Below are positions 36,687 to 46,320 of a stretch of DNA of 64,000 nt, one piece after another. Made by a program: the position numbers and the translations under genes. The notes beneath the pieces are model-generated. The model was not told the origin of the DNA. It ran no database searches and saw only the letters and a program-made list of their open reading frames with translations. Source of the stretch: Sphingobacterium sp. B16(2022) (lineage in GTDB: Bacteria > Bacteroidota > Bacteroidia > Sphingobacteriales > Sphingobacteriaceae); NCBI RefSeq assembly GCF_012030425.1, contig NZ_JAAUVN010000001.1, positions 1,426,001 through 1,490,000 on the forward strand, read 5' to 3'. Position 1 is the stretch's first letter; each line of letters begins with the position of its first letter.

Positions 36687-36694
36687 TAGCTTTG
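36687..36694 (+). promoter_or_regulatory. -7 element of the metal efflux operon
   Basis: TAGCTTTG is an exact TAnnTTTG match 11 bases before the ATG at 36706, giving a very short leader. Confidence 0.5.
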
Positions 36695-36705
36695 CACCAA
36701 GTATT

Positions 36706-37128
36706 ATGAAAAAACTATTCGTCATATTCCTCTCATTCGTTTACCTGATCTTGTCCTCGGGCTTTGCTCAATATGCGCATTTTTGTATGGGAACCGCAAC
36801 GAAAGAAGTAACCTTAACGAATATCAATCATAATACCAATACGCCTTGTGCCATCTGTGCTTCTAAGGAAAAAGGACTGGAGAAGAAAAAGAAGAACTGT
36901 TGCAAAGTAGAAACGCAGATCTTTAAGACCGATAAAGCTTCAAGTAAACAAGCTGGCTTTGATTTTTCGCTAAAAATTTGGGGAGATGTTATTCCCAACC
37001 GAACATTAGGTGCTGTTTTCGATAAACTATCGATCACTAATGTCTCTAATAATCCTAATTACCTGTCCGACAGAATACTTCCCCGGACAAATCCCCTCTA
37101 TATCTTCCATTGCATCTATAGAATATAG
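36706..37128 (+). CDS. HYC_CC_PP-like secreted protein
   Basis: A 140-residue protein with signal peptide ending SSGFAQ. It carries HFCMG (residues 25-29, position of the HYC motif), CAIC, and a KKNCCKVET double cysteine; the last motif reads RTNPLYIF where the family has PP. The Cys/His content suggests metal binding, and such proteins recur next to CusABC-like RND operons in Bacteroidota. Here it is the first gene before TolC, RND, adaptor and a Cys-rich lipoprotein, 87 bases upstream of TolC. Function is inferred as periplasmic copper or other metal handling. Confidence 0.65.
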   Translation: MKKLFVIFLSFVYLILSSGFAQYAHFCMGTATKEVTLTNINHNTNTPCAICASKEKGLEKKKKNCCKVETQIFKTDKASSKQAGFDFSLKIWGDVIPNRTLGAVFDKLSITNVSNNPNYLSDRILPRTNPLYIFHCIYRI

Positions 37129-37215
37129 AAAGTCATGTATTGAATTTGACATTTACCATTCCCAATGAAGAGGAATCGGTACTCATTCTTTATATAACTT
37201 TTTAAACTTTCGTCT

Positions 37216-38610
37216 ATGAATCTTAAATTCATGGCGTCAGTAGGCTTTATACTTGCTCTTAACTCATCGGGTTTTGGACAAGTACTAAACTTATCTGATG
37301 CATTGCAACGTGCAGTTGACCAGCATGATAAAATAAAATCAAAAAGAACTCTTGTTCAGTCTGCTGAACAGAATACTATTTTTCAAAACAAACAATTTCT
37401 TCCCGATGTGACCTTGGGTGCACAGCAAAGTTATGGAACGATCAATGCACAAAACGGGCCCATGTATGCTCATGGAGGTTTAGCTTCTGCGGCAACTTCA
37501 ATGCCTTTGGCTGAACAAAATTGGAATGCTGCTTTTGGGTCTCTGTATTTTGCCAACGTCAATTGGAATGTATTCACCTTTGGCAAAAAAACAAATCAAG
37601 TGGCACTTGCCCGTACAAAGGAGCAGACTGCAACTGCTGATGTCGATCAGATCATATTTGAACATCAGGTCAAAGTTGCGGCGTCCTATCTTAATCTATT
37701 GGCGAGCCAACGTATTAAATTTGTTCAGGGTAAAAATACAGAACGTGCCCAGGTGTTTTTTGATATGACCTACAGTCGGGCAACAAGTGGCTTAATTCCA
37801 GAAGTTGATGTTTCGCTTGCGAAAGCAGAGGTCTCTCATGCGAGATCGTTAGAAATCAAATCTTACGATAAAGAACTGGCCTATTCAAAACAGCTTGCCG
37901 TTTTGTTGGACGATGATTTTCAAACGTATGAACTGGACAATGTATTCAATACCAGTGTACCTATTATGTTATGGGATCAAATTCAAAGTAAAGTAGCGAG
38001 GCATCCTTTATTAGAATTGCAGCAACGCAAGATTGATGAAAGTGCGCAATCTGAAAAATTTATCCACAGCCATAAAATGCCCAACATCAATATTTTCGGT
38101 GTGGTGCAGGGACGTGGTTCAGGTTTTGATTGGAACTATGTCCAGGATAACACCGCATATTCATCTTCCTATTTTAAAGGTGCAGGAATTCAGCGTAGCA
38201 ATTACCTTTTTGGAGGTACATTGAGTTGGAATTTGACAAATATCTTTCGGTTTGACAGTAAAATAAAGGAGCAAAAGTTTCAATCCCAATCCTTAAAGCA
38301 AGATTATACTTTATTGGAGAAAGAACTGAATGCGCAAACCAATTTAGCGAAAGTACAGTTTCAAAATGCAGTCGATAATCTTGAAGAAACAAAAGTACAG
38401 CTCACCGCTTCACAGTTAGCCCATCGTCAACATACAGCATTGTATGAGAATGGTCTTACAACATTGGTTGATTTCACACAGGCATTGTACAGCCTCAATA
38501 GGGCTGAGGTCGATTATGAAATTGCCCAAAACAATGTTTGGCAGGCGATGCTGCTATTAGCATCTGCACAAGGAGATATTTCGATTTTACTTAAAGCGAC
38601 TCAACACTAA
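37216..38610 (+). CDS. TolC-family outer membrane factor
   Basis: A 464-residue outer-membrane channel with signal peptide (ending SSGFGQ) and the duplicated helical hairpins of TolC/OprM: LNLSDALQRAVDQHDKIKSK near the N-terminus and long coiled stretches around 150-220 and 350-430. It forms the exit duct of the RND pump that starts 13 bases downstream. The neighbouring Cys-rich genes suggest a metal substrate. Confidence 0.92.
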   Translation: MNLKFMASVGFILALNSSGFGQVLNLSDALQRAVDQHDKIKSKRTLVQSAEQNTIFQNKQFLPDVTLGAQQSYGTINAQNGPMYAHGGLASAATSMPLAEQNWNAAFGSLYFANVNWNVFTFGKKTNQVALARTKEQTATADVDQIIFEHQVKVAASYLNLLASQRIKFVQGKNTERAQVFFDMTYSRATSGLIPEVDVSLAKAEVSHARSLEIKSYDKELAYSKQLAVLLDDDFQTYELDNVFNTSVPIMLWDQIQSKVARHPLLELQQRKIDESAQSEKFIHSHKMPNINIFGVVQGRGSGFDWNYVQDNTAYSSSYFKGAGIQRSNYLFGGTLSWNLTNIFRFDSKIKEQKFQSQSLKQDYTLLEKELNAQTNLAKVQFQNAVDNLEETKVQLTASQLAHRQHTALYENGLTTLVDFTQALYSLNRAEVDYEIAQNNVWQAMLLLASAQGDISILLKATQH

Positions 38611-38623
38611 TTTTTCTTCGAAA

Positions 38624-41600
38624 ATGAATTTAATCAGATTTGCACTTCGCAAACCAATTTCCATCATGGTTATGGTATTGGGCCTTTTATTCTTCGGAAT
38701 ACGGGCAGCAAAAGATATACAGGTAGATATTTTACCTGAGATGAACTTACCGGTGGTTTATGTAGCTCACTCGTTTAACGGCTATACGCCACAACAGATG
38801 GAGGGTTACTTTACCAAGATGTATGTCAATATGATGCTTTTTACGAATGGAATAAAAAGTATTGAGACGAAAAATACACAGGGATTGACATTGATGAAAG
38901 TCAATTTTTATGAGGGTACTGAGATGGGAGAGGCTATTGCGCAGCTGACAGCCCTCTCCAATCGCTCGCAGGTATTCTTACCGCATGGTGCTCCGCCACC
39001 TTTTATCATTCGGTTTGATGCTTCATCACAACCGGTGGGTCAATTGGTTTTCCGCAGTGAATCCAAAACGAATAATCAGCTGCAGGATATTGCCAATTTT
39101 ACAGCACGGCCTTTCTTGATTGCCATTCCGGGGTTAACAACAGCGCCACCATTTGGCGGTAGTCCACGGACAATTGAAATTAATATTGATCCCAATAAAC
39201 TCCGTGTACACCAGCTTTCGCCAGAGCAGATTGTGGAAATCATCAGTCGTCAGAACATCACATCACCTTCAGGAAACGTGTATATAGACGATATCAACTA
39301 CTTGACACCGACCAACAATACCTTAAAGACGGTCGAAGAGTTTGGCGATATTCCATTATTCAAAGGACAGGTTGATAATGTATATTTAAGAGATGTTGCA
39401 ACTGTTAAAGATGGTGCAGATATTACAGCTGGCTATGCCTTGATTGATGGCAAGCGTTCGGTATATATCAATGTAGCCAAATCAGGAAAAGCGTCAACTT
39501 ATGATGTCGTACAGAACCTTAAAAAGGTCATTCCTAATATTCAAAAAAACCTCCCTGATGATGTGAAGATTTCTTATGAATTTGATCAGTCAGTCTATGT
39601 GATCAATGCTGTAAAAAGTCTGATTGTAGAAGGGGTCCTGGGAGCATTGCTAACGGGTTTAATGGTGATCCTATTTTTAAGAGATATGCGTGCCGCAATT
39701 ATCGTGATTTTAACAATTCCGATTTCCATTATTTCAGGTGTGCTTTTTCTTAAATTATTTGGACAAACCATCAACATCATGAGTTTGTCGGGATTAGCGC
39801 TAGCCATCGGTATTCTGGTGGATGAAAGTACGGTCACGATCGAAAATATCCATCAGCACTTTGCAATGGGAAAAACAAAAGCAAGGGCCATCTGGGATGC
39901 CTGTATGGAGATCGCTTTCCCTAAATTATTGATCTTACTTTGTATTCTCGCCGTATTTGCACCTGCATTGGTGATGACGGGGATACCGGGATCACTGTTT
40001 ATGCCACTGGCTCTTTCAATTGGATTTTCTATGATCACTTCTTACCTGATGTCTCAGACTTTTGTGCCGATCATGGCCAATTGGATGATGAAAAACAATC
40101 ATGTAGCGGGTGAAGTGCATAAAGAAACAGCTTTCGATAGATTTAAAGTTCGCTACTCGAATCTGTTGGAACGATTAATGGCGAGTAAGAAGATCATTGT
40201 CTCGATCAGTTTGGTGCTGATCCTAGCCCTAGTTGCTGTTATGTATCAGTTTACAGGAAAAGATGTTCTTCCGAACGTCAATTCGAGCCAATTCCAGGTG
40301 CGGATAACTGCGCCTGAAGGAACGCGAATTGAAAAAACGGAAGAAAAGGTAAAGGCCGTATTGCATCAATTGGGTACTTTGATCGGGAAAGATAAAATTG
40401 CGATTTCCTCTGCCTACGTCGGCTTACATCCATCCTCATTTGCGGTAAGTCCCATTTATCTTTATAATGCGGGTCCACATGAAGCATTACTTCAGGTAGC
40501 GCTAAAAGATTTTAAAGGGAATTCGGATCTCTTAAAAGATGAAATAAGAGCGCATCTCAAAAAAACGATGCCAGAACTTAAGCTTTCTTTCGAACCAATC
40601 GAATTAACCGAAAAAATATTAAGTCAAGGTGCGAATACCGCTATTGAGATCCGTATTTCGGGTATGATGAAGAAGATGAATGCGATGTCTGCCAATAAAT
40701 TGATGGAGAAGCTTAAAGAATTGGATTACTTACGTGATGTCAAAATACCACAATCCATGAATTACCCAGCTCTGGAAATTAATATTGACAGAAATAGAGC
40801 CGCACAGTTAGGCTTAGATGCGCAGGATATTTCGAAGTCTTTGGTCGCCAGTACTGCTTCTTCACGTTATACAAGTAAAAATATGTGGGTAGGCGGTATG
40901 ATGGGGATTGCTTATGACGTGCAGGTACAAATGCCTCAAAATATTTTAAACAGCCAAGATGAACTGGCGAACATTCCATTATCTAAAAATGCGGACAGAC
41001 CTGTACTTGGCGATGTCGCAACCATAACACCTGTTAAAACATTGGGCGAAAGTTATAATTTGGGAACAATGGGTTACACAACTGTAACAGCCAATGTACA
41101 TCAGACTGATCTTGGCCGAGCTAAAAAAGATGTACAGGCTGCAATTGATTCTTTAGGAGAACTGCCAAAAGGTGTGAATATACAAGTAGCGGGTATGGCT
41201 CCAGTTTTAGACGATACCATGAATAGCTTAGCGAGCGGATTATTGATTGCAATCGTGGTTATCTTTTTGATGCTGACAGCTAATTTTCAATCCTTCAAGG
41301 TTTCACTGACCATTTTAACCACAGTCCCTTTCGTGGTATTTGGTTCTTTGGTTTTACTGAAATTGACCGGATCGACTATCAATATGCAATCTTATATGGG
41401 GATTATTATGGCAGTAGGTGTTTCAATTGCCAACGCTGTACTATTGATCAGTAATGCGGAGACATTGCGGTTAGAAAATAAAAATGCCATGCTATCTGCT
41501 ATTACAGCAACGGGACTGCGTATCCGTCCGATCATTATGACCACTTTGGCGATGACAGCCGGTATGTTGCCGATGGCAATTGGATTTGGCGAAGGTGGAG

Positions 41601-41767
41601 ATCAAGTGTCACCCTTAGGTAGAGCGATTATCGGTGGACTGGTAGCTTCTACTTTTTCCGTACTCATCATTTTACCCTTGGTTTTTGCTTGGGTATTGGG
41701 TAAAACTAAAGTTCAATCACCTTCTCTAGATCCTGAAGATGAAAACAGTGTACATTTTAACAATTAG
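38624..41767 (+). CDS. RND efflux permease
   Basis: A 1047-residue inner-membrane transporter with 12 TM segments and two large periplasmic loops. TM4 has GLALAIGILVDESTVTIENIH, in which the D-E pair occupies the position of the proton-relay D-D of HAE1 pumps; motif GIPGSLFMPLALSIGFSM follows. It pumps its substrate by proton antiport together with the TolC and adaptor genes beside it. It is closer to HAE1 pumps than to CusA, but the gene neighbourhood suggests metals. The next frame overlaps its end only as an upstream extension that is unlikely to be used. Confidence 0.92.
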   Translation: MNLIRFALRKPISIMVMVLGLLFFGIRAAKDIQVDILPEMNLPVVYVAHSFNGYTPQQMEGYFTKMYVNMMLFTNGIKSIETKNTQGLTLMKVNFYEGTEMGEAIAQLTALSNRSQVFLPHGAPPPFIIRFDASSQPVGQLVFRSESKTNNQLQDIANFTARPFLIAIPGLTTAPPFGGSPRTIEINIDPNKLRVHQLSPEQIVEIISRQNITSPSGNVYIDDINYLTPTNNTLKTVEEFGDIPLFKGQVDNVYLRDVATVKDGADITAGYALIDGKRSVYINVAKSGKASTYDVVQNLKKVIPNIQKNLPDDVKISYEFDQSVYVINAVKSLIVEGVLGALLTGLMVILFLRDMRAAIIVILTIPISIISGVLFLKLFGQTINIMSLSGLALAIGILVDESTVTIENIHQHFAMGKTKARAIWDACMEIAFPKLLILLCILAVFAPALVMTGIPGSLFMPLALSIGFSMITSYLMSQTFVPIMANWMMKNNHVAGEVHKETAFDRFKVRYSNLLERLMASKKIIVSISLVLILALVAVMYQFTGKDVLPNVNSSQFQVRITAPEGTRIEKTEEKVKAVLHQLGTLIGKDKIAISSAYVGLHPSSFAVSPIYLYNAGPHEALLQVALKDFKGNSDLLKDEIRAHLKKTMPELKLSFEPIELTEKILSQGANTAIEIRISGMMKKMNAMSANKLMEKLKELDYLRDVKIPQSMNYPALEINIDRNRAAQLGLDAQDISKSLVASTASSRYTSKNMWVGGMMGIAYDVQVQMPQNILNSQDELANIPLSKNADRPVLGDVATITPVKTLGESYNLGTMGYTTVTANVHQTDLGRAKKDVQAAIDSLGELPKGVNIQVAGMAPVLDDTMNSLASGLLIAIVVIFLMLTANFQSFKVSLTILTTVPFVVFGSLVLLKLTGSTINMQSYMGIIMAVGVSIANAVLLISNAETLRLENKNAMLSAITATGLRIRPIIMTTLAMTAGMLPMAIGFGEGGDQVSPLGRAIIGGLVASTFSVLIILPLVFAWVLGKTKVQSPSLDPEDENSVHFNN

Positions 41768-41780
41768 AAAACAGAAAAAA

Positions 41781-42878
41781 ATGAAAAACTTAATTTATAT
41801 AACACTTGTATCGGCATTTATTTTCACGGGCTGCGCTGAATCTAAAAAAGAAAATAAAGAAGAGCAGAAAAAGGAAATGGGGGGTATGATGATGATGAAT
41901 CCTTTCGAAACCGTTCCTGTGAAGAAAATTAATCCTTTGGTTATCCTGAAACTAGCGGGTGAATTGCAACCTGATCAGAGCACAGAATTGTTTGCTAAAG
42001 TAAACAGTTACGTTAAAAATATCCATGTAGACATCGGTGATCGCGTTTCTGAAGGACAGATCTTGATGACGTTAGAGGCTACTGAGATCCAGTCGCAGGT
42101 AGCAACTGCTAAAGCGAAATTTAAGGCCCAGCAAGCTGTTTATGTATCAACGCTGGCTACTTATGATCGCATGGTTAGAGCCAATCAGACTGCGGGCGCT
42201 ATCGCGCGCGATGCAATGGATCAGATCACTGCCCGGAAATTATCGGATCAGGCACAATTGGCCGCCGCAGAATCAGCGTATCATGAAATCAAAAATATTG
42301 ACGATTATTTAGTGATCCGCGCACCTTTCAGTGGTATCATAACGGATAGAAGTGTTGATTTGGGTGCTTATGTGGGACCAATGGGTAAATCACCGTTTTT
42401 AGTGGTTCAGAATAATCAGAAATTGCGTTTGAATCTTTCCATACCAGAAGCAAATACTCCTTTTATAAAACTGGGGGATACCATTCAGTTTTATGTGAGA
42501 TCGCAACCGCAACATAAATATTTTGCGAAGATAAGCCGTAAATCGGGTAGTCTTGATTTAAACTTGCGATCGGAGAAAGTTGAGGCAGATTTTATCAATA
42601 CCAATAATGCTTTGAAACCTTTTATGATAGCCGAAACACAAATTCCTTTACAAAATAGTGAAGCGACTTTCTTTGTCCCAAAATCTGCCGTTGTAGACAG
42701 TAATATGGGGATGTATGTCATTGCCGTTGAAGGTGGGAAAGCAAGAAAGATTGCGGTAAGCAAAGGACGTGTGATGCCTGAGATGGTCGAAGTATTGGGC
42801 GAATTGGCAGAAGATACGGTGATCCTTAAGATGGGCAATGAAGAGATTCAAGATGGTTCAGCAATTCCAAATAAATAA
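41781..42878 (+). CDS. RND periplasmic adaptor lipoprotein
   Basis: A 365-residue membrane fusion protein from the ATG at 41781; the ATG at 41739 lies inside the RND gene and would precede the signal peptide. Lipobox FIFTGC. A Lys/Glu-rich stretch leads into MGGMMMMNPF, a Met cluster reminiscent of copper sites. Then the barrel-sandwich region (VKNIHVDIGDRVSEGQILMTL), an alpha-hairpin (about 105-175) and beta-barrel domain follow. It links the RND pump to TolC. Confidence 0.9.
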   Translation: MKNLIYITLVSAFIFTGCAESKKENKEEQKKEMGGMMMMNPFETVPVKKINPLVILKLAGELQPDQSTELFAKVNSYVKNIHVDIGDRVSEGQILMTLEATEIQSQVATAKAKFKAQQAVYVSTLATYDRMVRANQTAGAIARDAMDQITARKLSDQAQLAAAESAYHEIKNIDDYLVIRAPFSGIITDRSVDLGAYVGPMGKSPFLVVQNNQKLRLNLSIPEANTPFIKLGDTIQFYVRSQPQHKYFAKISRKSGSLDLNLRSEKVEADFINTNNALKPFMIAETQIPLQNSEATFFVPKSAVVDSNMGMYVIAVEGGKARKIAVSKGRVMPEMVEVLGELAEDTVILKMGNEEIQDGSAIPNK

Positions 42879-42891
42879 AATATTTAAAATC

Positions 42892-43335
42892 ATGATAAAA
42901 CAATTCAACACAATAGCGATGGTGGCAATAGCCGCCATCGTACTGGTATCCTGCACGAATGAAGCACCGAAAGAAGCGGCTGCGATTAGTGGTACACCGG
43001 CTCAAAAGCATGTTCCGGTTCTAGCTCCTGCAGGAACTTCAACTCCTAAAAAGGGAGATCAGGTACCCAATAATCTGGTCTGTATGGTTAATGATGCCTA
43101 TATGGGCAAACAGCAACTGGAAGTTCCGTTCGAGGGTAAGCTATATTACGGTTGTTGCGAGATGTGTAAAGAGCGTATTCCAAATGATGCCAAGGTCAGA
43201 ATAGCGGTCGATCCTCACACTTTAAAGAAGGTAGATAAAGCAACGGCCTACATCGTGTTGATCGGAGATCAGGATGAAGTCGCATACTTCGAAAGCAAAG
43301 ATAACTACGATGCGTTTCTAAAAGCTTCGCAATAG
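42892..43335 (+). CDS. Cys-rich TRASH/YHS-like lipoprotein
   Basis: A 147-residue lipoprotein from the ATG at 42892, 13 bases after the adaptor; the ATG at 42838 overlaps that gene. Lipobox VLVSC (Cys at about 20). The C-terminal domain has NLVCMVNDAYMG and LYYGCCEMCKERI, a Cys pattern like TRASH/YHS metal-sensing folds, followed by RIAVDPHTLKKVDKA. It probably binds copper or another soft metal in the periplasm and closes the efflux operon. Confidence 0.75.
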   Translation: MIKQFNTIAMVAIAAIVLVSCTNEAPKEAAAISGTPAQKHVPVLAPAGTSTPKKGDQVPNNLVCMVNDAYMGKQQLEVPFEGKLYYGCCEMCKERIPNDAKVRIAVDPHTLKKVDKATAYIVLIGDQDEVAYFESKDNYDAFLKASQ

Positions 43336-43352
43336 GAAGTAGAAAGAAGGAT

Positions 43353-43390
43353 AAAAGGTGCTTTTCATTGACTTGAAGAGCACCTTTTTT
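43353..43390 (+). terminator. Terminator of the metal efflux operon
   Basis: AAAAGGTGCT (43353-43362) pairs with AGCACCTTTT (43379-43388) and ends in a T run, 17 bases after the last gene. Confidence 0.8.
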
Positions 43391-43522
43391 AGATCTGTAT
43401 TTTGGACGATTTTATGTGAAAAGCTATCTTACTTATGGACAAAGTGAGATTTTACCATTCAAAATTTGTATTTTCATACTGGTATTTCAGAAAACGGGCA
43501 TTTATATAAAATAAGAGCGGTA

Positions 43523-44074
43523 ATGAAGAAAGTAATTGCAGCGATCAATATGACACTTGATGGTGTTTTTGATCATACGGCCATACAACCGGACGAAGAA
43601 GTTCATCAGCATTATACGGATTTATTAAAGGATTCAGAGGTCATTCTATATGGTAGAATTACATTTGAGCTTATGAAATATTGGCAGACGTTTTTAAAAG
43701 ATCCTTCAGAAGAAAAATCGATGAATGACTTTGCCATAGCAATAGATCAGATTCCAAAAATAGTCTTTTCGAATAAACTGAAAGATACGGATTGGGATAC
43801 CGCAAGATTAGCAACTCAGGATATTGAAAAGGAAGTTTTAGCACTGAAAGAAAATTCTGAGAAAGATATTTTACTGGGCAGCAGGAGTATGATTAATCAA
43901 CTCATGAAATGGGATCTGATTGATGAATACCAGTTTTGTGTGCATCCGCTTATCGCAGGTAAGGGCTTGTCACTGTTTGAGGAAATGCATGATCGAACTT
44001 TATTGAAGCTCTACAAAACGAAGATTTTTAGTAGCGGTGCGATCATCCTTTACTATGAACCGCTAAGGGGGTAA
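43523..44074 (+). CDS. Dihydrofolate-reductase-like (RibD C-terminal) protein
   Basis: A 183-residue protein from the ATG at 43523; the ATG at 43466 lies in the spacer and adds 19 residues. It begins MKKVIAAINMTLDGVFDH, the start of the RibD_C/DHFR-like family, with VILYGRITFELMKYW and KDILLGSRSMINQLMKWDL later. These proteins reduce an unknown NADPH-dependent substrate; a true folate role is not implied. Single gene. Confidence 0.88.
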   Translation: MKKVIAAINMTLDGVFDHTAIQPDEEVHQHYTDLLKDSEVILYGRITFELMKYWQTFLKDPSEEKSMNDFAIAIDQIPKIVFSNKLKDTDWDTARLATQDIEKEVLALKENSEKDILLGSRSMINQLMKWDLIDEYQFCVHPLIAGKGLSLFEEMHDRTLLKLYKTKIFSSGAIILYYEPLRG

Positions 44075-44122
44075 TTGTATTTTATTAATTCGTATTATTC
44101 AATATTTCTCTATTTGAATCGA

Positions 44123-44809
44123 TCAGAAATTTATAGTTTTCCTCAATTTATCATTCATTATTTTTACAATTTTTCCCGTACCAATTATCCTGCTTCCTTC
44201 ACGAAATTCAAAAAACATTCCTTCTTCCAACCTGCCACTGAAATATTCTTGTCCAATAATTCTAAGGGTAGCTTTAACTTCCTCCCCAGGATATACAACT
44301 GTCTTATTAATAAAAGTCTGTTCTCCGGATGTTTGCATGTCGTCAAAATCAAATTTTACTTGTGGTCTATATTTTGAAAAAGCTGGAGTTGATCGACCTC
44401 CTTCTTCCAGAGTTCTATAAGTTAATTCAGCAACAAAATCAATCATTTTAATTTTATTTTGGTAATAAATGATTATTTGTTCGATGATATAAGAAAAATC
44501 AGATCGATTATAAAGTACTTCTGCATGTTCAATCATTTCTATTAATGAACTTCCAGCTTCACATCTCCAAGCATCGAGAGATGTGGAACCGATAGCATTC
44601 TTTCGGATTTTATCTATTGTAATAGGCTTACCAAAATAACTTTCAAACTCTTGTATAAATTCCGAGATTTTTAATGAGTGAGCATTAGGCCAATCATTTA
44701 ATGCATTGATCAATAAGGATGCTGTTTTATTAAAGCTATCATCATTTTGATATAATTCGGTTAAAAAGACCAATTGATCAAAAGTTTCAAACTTGGTTTT
44801 ATTTTCCAT
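44123..44809 (-). CDS. Unknown N-terminal domain fused to an EF-Tu domain III
   Basis: A 228-residue protein from the ATG at 44809; an ATG at 44872 adds 21 residues with an AT-rich, Lys-rich start and is less likely. Residues 1-120 form a helical domain I do not recognise (ELYQNDDSFNKTASLLINAL, ALNDWPNAHSLKISEF). From about 122 the sequence follows the third (C-terminal) domain of EF-Tu: LEEGGRSTPAFSKYRPQ (134-150) matches the EF-Tu GGRHTPFF…YRPQ segment, then VYPGEEVKATLRI, and EFREGSRIIGTGKIVKIM matches the EF-Tu REGGRTVGAG stretch. The G-domain and domain II are absent, so it cannot hydrolyse GTP. It could bind tRNA or EF-Ts-like surfaces, or act as a decoy for EF-Tu-directed toxins. Confidence 0.8.
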   Translation of the reverse strand: MENKTKFETFDQLVFLTELYQNDDSFNKTASLLINALNDWPNAHSLKISEFIQEFESYFGKPITIDKIRKNAIGSTSLDAWRCEAGSSLIEMIEHAEVLYNRSDFSYIIEQIIIYYQNKIKMIDFVAELTYRTLEEGGRSTPAFSKYRPQVKFDFDDMQTSGEQTFINKTVVYPGEEVKATLRIIGQEYFSGRLEEGMFFEFREGSRIIGTGKIVKIMNDKLRKTINF

Positions 44810-45073
44810 CAATGCTGTTGTAAATTTATTTATCTTTTTTATTTTAAAACTTTTTAACTTGTATAATAGCATTTAGTATTCTCTAAACTTCTTTACATTA
44901 TCCAAATAGAATAACTCGAAATAAGAAGAATGTTACCCTAATGAATAGAAAACATCATTAACTATGATAATTTACTGAGGTAAAGCCATACTGCTCATCA
45001 TAATAAATAGGGGTCTCATCATTAATGCTAATATTCGATTCGTAAAGGGTGTTTGCATTATTACATGATGTTT

Positions 45074-45409
45074 TTATTTATAAGCGTAATAACAACTTTG
45101 ACTGTAAAGGCGTTTTAAATTTTTTGCAGATACCCAATGATACTTATTTAACATAAACTTTTCAAAAGCTTCAAAAGCAATAAATGTAATCTCTGTCCCT
45201 GAATGAACTGGGTTTTCTTGTACATAGCGATTTCCCATTTTATTCACGGCCTTACAAATTAAATGACACTCTTCCAGTTTTTGTGCACTTAAATTCGGAA
45301 ATACAGTTGACAATCTTTCATTGATCGGTTGTAACCAGTTTTCACCAAAATCCATTGAAAGTTCTAGACCGTAGTTTAGTATATCAATTGTTAGTGGCAT
45401 CTGCTTCAT
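45074..45409 (-). CDS. Hypothetical 111-residue protein
   Basis: A 111-residue, mostly helical protein that I do not recognise; ATGs at 45409 and 45400 are both possible starts. It has two conserved-looking segments: NLSAQKLEECHLICKAVNKMGNRYV in the middle (Cys pair) and FIAFEAFEKFMLNKYHW near the end. There is no signal peptide or membrane helix. It lies in a run of orphan genes. After its stop another startless frame of 39 codons runs to a TAA at 44958. Confidence 0.5.
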   Translation of the reverse strand: MKQMPLTIDILNYGLELSMDFGENWLQPINERLSTVFPNLSAQKLEECHLICKAVNKMGNRYVQENPVHSGTEITFIAFEAFEKFMLNKYHWVSAKNLKRLYSQSCYYAYK

Positions 45410-45621
45410 TGATAATGATTGTTTTGTTTTCCTTATAAAGCTACCAATAAGCGCTCATGAAAGCAATATGTAATTAATTACAATCATAATTTAACGCATA
45501 TTCTCTTCTTTATCGTGTTTGCAGATACTATCTTAATCTGTATTTTCGTTTGAGAAGAGAAATGACTTCCATGCCTTGATCATTATCAAACTATATTTAC
45601 TATTATAATTGACAATATAAA

Positions 45622-46263
45622 ATGACAGAAGAAAAAAAACATCAGATAAAATTAGAAAACGATAAAATAATTAAAGATAAAGGTTATCGTGTTAATGATT
45701 GGCTTCCCATTTTAGAGACATCTTCTTTTCGGACATTGGATGAAATAAAAGGCAGAATGTCGGTTATGAATGCGCTCATAAACATTGCTTTTGAGGCTCC
45801 AGTTTATGTTATTAAGGAATGGCTTGAAAACCAAAATCTTCTAGTATTTCTTTCAGATGCTGAAAAAGAAATCTTAGAAAAAGATAATGATGAGCTAACG
45901 GATATCGAAATTAATAGCCTGAATTGGTATTTAGAAAGTTTATGGGCTTTAATGTGGGCAACTGGTATGATTGAGCGTCTAGAAGCAGAGGACTATGTCG
46001 GTGATCATATGGTCTCCCTGTTACCTAATTTACAACATGGTGAAACGAATTTTAAGCTTGAGCGTTTGTCAAAAGTACGTACAGAGATCGAGCTATATAC
46101 GATGCTGGATTACTATTATAGATTGCATTGGTATTGTGTAGATGAAAGACTAAACGGCCGTCAAGCTAAGTTAAATGAAGGACTGATTTATGAGCGACGG
46201 AAATCTTTGGAATGGGCATTCAACCGTGAAAATGACTGGGAAAATGTTGAAATGGGAACGTAA
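45622..46263 (+). CDS. DUF4272-like protein
   Basis: A 213-residue cytosolic protein. The C-terminal IYERRKSLEWAFNRENDWENVEM and the central SLNWYLESLWALMWATG match DUF4272. The function of the family is unknown; members often occur among immunity-type genes in polymorphic toxin islands, which is compatible with the neighbourhood but not proven. The next gene begins 57 bases downstream on the same strand. Confidence 0.78.
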   Translation: MTEEKKHQIKLENDKIIKDKGYRVNDWLPILETSSFRTLDEIKGRMSVMNALINIAFEAPVYVIKEWLENQNLLVFLSDAEKEILEKDNDELTDIEINSLNWYLESLWALMWATGMIERLEAEDYVGDHMVSLLPNLQHGETNFKLERLSKVRTEIELYTMLDYYYRLHWYCVDERLNGRQAKLNEGLIYERRKSLEWAFNRENDWENVEMGT

Positions 46264-46320
46264 AATCCAATATTTAGTTCCGGCTTTTTCCAAATCACTT
46301 TAAAAATAAGATTGAAATAA

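Noticed and set aside
44075..44377. 100-codon plus-strand frame
   Set aside because: Opposite strand of the EF-Tu-domain gene; a shadow of it.
44958..45077. Minus-strand startless frame of 39 codons after the 45074-45409 gene
   Set aside because: No start codon and a stop directly upstream; the composition is protein-like but no relatives are recognised.
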